Positions 46,226 through 48,235 of a stretch of 48,235 bases of DNA are shown here, piece by piece. This DNA is from Nocardia vulneris (GTDB lineage Bacteria; Actinomycetota; Actinomycetes; Mycobacteriales; Mycobacteriaceae), in NCBI RefSeq assembly GCF_001613425.1, contig NZ_BDCI01000006.1, positions 1 to 48,235 on the forward strand. The letters are read 5' to 3'. The notes beneath the pieces are model-generated. The model was not told the origin of the DNA, did not search any database, and saw only the letters and a program-made list of their open reading frames with translations. Position 1 is the stretch's first letter. The number at the start of each line of letters is the position of its first letter. Position numbers and translations under genes: made by a program.

Positions 46226-48235
46226 TATCGCCTTCGACACCCTGCCCTCGGCGCGGGAGATCCTGCGGGAGCTGGAGACCGCCGATCGGGAGCCGATCGT
46301 CTATCTCATCCGCGGCCGTTCGCAGACCGGTAAGTCGACCCTGCTCAACGAGATTCGCACCAGGCTGCGGGCCCGCGGCATCCCGCTACAGGACGCGCTG
46401 GTCGCCGAGACCGCGCCCGCCGCCACCGCCGACGAGCCGATCACCGTCGCGGGCAACGGCTTCGGCGGCGCCCGCACGGCCGGGTCGCCCCGCCCGGCAC
46501 TGGTCATCGACAACGCGCACACGCTGAGCCGGTCCGATCTCGACTTCCTCTGCACCGCCATCGAATCCGGAACCCGCACGGTGGTGCTGGCCACCCAGCA
46601 GCGGCCCCACGATCCGCGCCTGCGCGTCCTGGCCGACACCGTCGCCCGGCGCGGCCGGGTGGTCGAGCTGCGCGCGCTCGGCGTCACCGATATCGCGCCG
46701 TTCGCCCGGGAACTCGGCATGATGGTGCCGCGCCAGGTGGCTCAGCACATCCACCGCCAGACCGACGGCATCCGCGGTGGCGTCGTCGCCGCGCTGACCG
46801 CCGCCTGTTCGGCCCGCCTGGACGCGGGCATCGGCGCGGTGGACGCCGCCGTCGCCGCTTGGGCCCGCGCCCTGCTGGACAACCTGGAGCCGGATCTGCT
46901 GGAGACCCTCGTCGTCGCCACCACGGGCACCGGCTTGGACGCCAGCGAACTCACCGAGGTGCTGGGCGTGGAACCCGGTGCCGCACAGCACCTCATCGAT
47001 CGGGCCCGGGCCAGCGCCCTGGTCACCGACGCGGACCTGCTGCTCACGCCCGCGGTCGGACCGCTGCGCACCCTGCTCGGCGATCGCCGGTTCGTCGGCG
47101 TGCAGCGCAAGCTGCTCGGCGCGCGGCTCGACGCGGGCCTGCTGCGCGACCACACCGCGCTGCTGCTGGCCGAATCGGGCGTGCGCGATCCGCGCCTGGC
47201 CGAATTCCTCACCACGGCAGCGGAAAAGGCGGGCCGGGAGGCGGTGCGCTATTACGCGGCGGCCGCGGCCACAGGCGCCGACCCGGACCGTATCGCGCTG
47301 CGCTGGGCCGAGGCCGCCGGCCGCAACGGGGACGGTGAGACCGCCATGCGCCTGGCCGAGCCGGTACTCGCCCGCCCCGGCGTCTCCGGCGCGGAGCTCG
47401 CCGACGCGGTGCGGATCTGCGCCGCCGTGCTGACCCGGCGGGGACTGGTCGCCCGTGCGGCACAACTGTATTCGTGGCTCGGCGCGCAGCGGGTCGGCGC
47501 GGACTGGGCGGTCGGCGCCACCGTGCTCGCGCTCGCAGGCGACGTGGCGGGCGCGGCGGAGATGTCCGCCTCGGCGACCCAGTGGCCGCCCACCGAGGCC
47601 ACCGCGCACGCCCGCTTGATCGCGGGCGCGCTCGCGGACACCCTGACCGGGCACGAAACCCCGGACGCAGCACCGCGATCCGCGAATCGCTGCGCCGCGG
47701 CGGTCTCCGCGCTCGTGCAGGCCGCGCACGCGGACTCCGGTGTCGACCGCTTCCTCCCGTGCACCGCGGTGTCCATCGCGACGCTGCTGTGCCTCGGCAC
47801 CGGCGAGCCGCGCCGGGCCGGTGACGCACTGCGCCGCGCCACGGCCAGCGGCCTGCGCTGCCATCAACTGCAGGTGCTCGCCGCCTGGACGGCGATGCTC
47901 GGCGGCGACGAGCGCGCCGCGGCCGCCACCGTCGCCACGCTCGAGCACGATTCGCTCGACCCGCGCGACCGGCTGCTCGCACACGGTGTCGCCGTCGGCC
48001 TGGCCCGGCGCACCGGCGACCACGTCGCGCTGGCCCGGGCCTGGCAGTCCGCGCATCCGATGTTCGACGACGTCGAGACCGATCTGCTCACGCTGCTGCC
48101 GATCGGAGAGCTGTGGCTGGCGGGCATCCGGTTACGCGACGAACGCCGGATCGCGCCGCTGGTCGACGCCGCGCTCGCGCTGCTGCGCCGGGTGGGCGAA
48201 CCACCGCCCTGGGCGAACGCCTTCCACTGGTACGG
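46218..48235 (+). CDS. STAND-type ATPase regulator, IniR-like (3' truncated)
   Basis: GTG 46218 opens a frame that stays free of stops to the window edge (672 codons visible). Walker A is GRSQTGKS (33-40) and Walker B is ALVIDNAHT with D98. A winged-helix-like region follows (about 220-310), then a long Ala/Leu/Arg-rich helical repeat region like the TPR arms of MalT-type regulators. In mycobacteria IniR, a STAND ATPase with C-terminal LuxR helix-turn-helix, activates iniBAC when free trehalose rises and is encoded divergently from it. Position and architecture fit IniR, but the DNA-binding end lies outside the window, so this is not confirmed. Confidence 0.78.
   Translation, partial: MADIAFDTLPSAREILRELETADREPIVYLIRGRSQTGKSTLLNEIRTRLRARGIPLQDALVAETAPAATADEPITVAGNGFGGARTAGSPRPALVIDNAHTLSRSDLDFLCTAIESGTRTVVLATQQRPHDPRLRVLADTVARRGRVVELRALGVTDIAPFARELGMMVPRQVAQHIHRQTDGIRGGVVAALTAACSARLDAGIGAVDAAVAAWARALLDNLEPDLLETLVVATTGTGLDASELTEVLGVEPGAAQHLIDRARASALVTDADLLLTPAVGPLRTLLGDRRFVGVQRKLLGARLDAGLLRDHTALLLAESGVRDPRLAEFLTTAAEKAGREAVRYYAAAAATGADPDRIALRWAEAAGRNGDGETAMRLAEPVLARPGVSGAELADAVRICAAVLTRRGLVARAAQLYSWLGAQRVGADWAVGATVLALAGDVAGAAEMSASATQWPPTEATAHARLIAGALADTLTGHETPDAAPRSANRCAAAVSALVQAAHADSGVDRFLPCTAVSIATLLCLGTGEPRRAGDALRRATASGLRCHQLQVLAAWTAMLGGDERAAAATVATLEHDSLDPRDRLLAHGVAVGLARRTGDHVALARAWQSAHPMFDDVETDLLTLLPIGELWLAGIRLRDERRIAPLVDAALALLRRVGEPPPWANAFHWY

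Overview
The window is high-GC actinobacterial DNA with GTG starts, stop/start overlaps and gene neighbourhoods shared with Mycobacterium (from memory: dnaK-grpE-dnaJ-hspR, clpB, pyrE, a SpoU methyltransferase, fba-DedA-GH76, iniBAC). A fused HadA/HadB dehydratase, an EmbR-like regulator and a complete iniBAC locus point to a mycolic-acid organism, most likely Nocardia or a close relative. No rRNA, tRNA, insertion sequence, prophage or CRISPR array was seen. The first and last genes are cut by the window edges.

Layout. 1-3.4 kb: a truncated low-complexity membrane protein, fused HadAB and a small Excalibur protein. 3.4-9.8 kb: EmbR-like SARP/FHA regulator, class II fructose-bisphosphate aldolase, two DedA proteins, a GH76 protein, a SpoU methyltransferase and a DUF4190 protein. 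9.9-12.5 kb: a NarL-type two-component pair and a small membrane protein. 12.5-17.7 kb: a run of minus-strand genes (DUF5666 protein, Rv0383c-like protein, SDR, pyrE, FabH-like synthase, YhhN protein). 17.8-22.3 kb: clpB, preceded by a ClpB paralogue that lacks the whole second AAA+ module. 22.5-26.9 kb: a zinc-less reductase, then two flavohemoglobin-like proteins and a globin-less reductase paralogue. 27.4-31.5 kb: the dnaK-grpE-dnaJ-hspR operon. 32-38.8 kb: an alkyl-DHAP-synthase-like flavoenzyme, an MFS pump with divergent HxlR regulator, a zinc alcohol dehydrogenase, and a flavin monooxygenase with divergent TetR regulator. 38.8-48.2 kb: iniB-iniA-iniC facing a divergent pair, a membrane-anchored Hsp70-fold protein and a STAND ATPase that I read as the IniR counterpart.

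How the genes work together. Two themes stand out. First, heat shock: HspR is encoded last in the dnaK operon, and near-identical HAIR inverted repeats (GTTGAGT-N7-GCTCAAG) lie upstream of both dnaK and clpB, so both are probably under HspR repression. Second, envelope stress: IniB, two dynamin-like GTPases (IniA, IniC), a degenerate Hsp70-like membrane protein and a STAND regulator form one divergent locus with repeated TAGGGG elements and a perfect inverted repeat between the two arms. The Hsp70-like member is the part I do not know from mycobacteria.

The most unusual non-coding signal is a run of six TGAA(A) boxes at a strict 20/21-bp period (27007-27113) upstream of the second flavohemoglobin-like gene.
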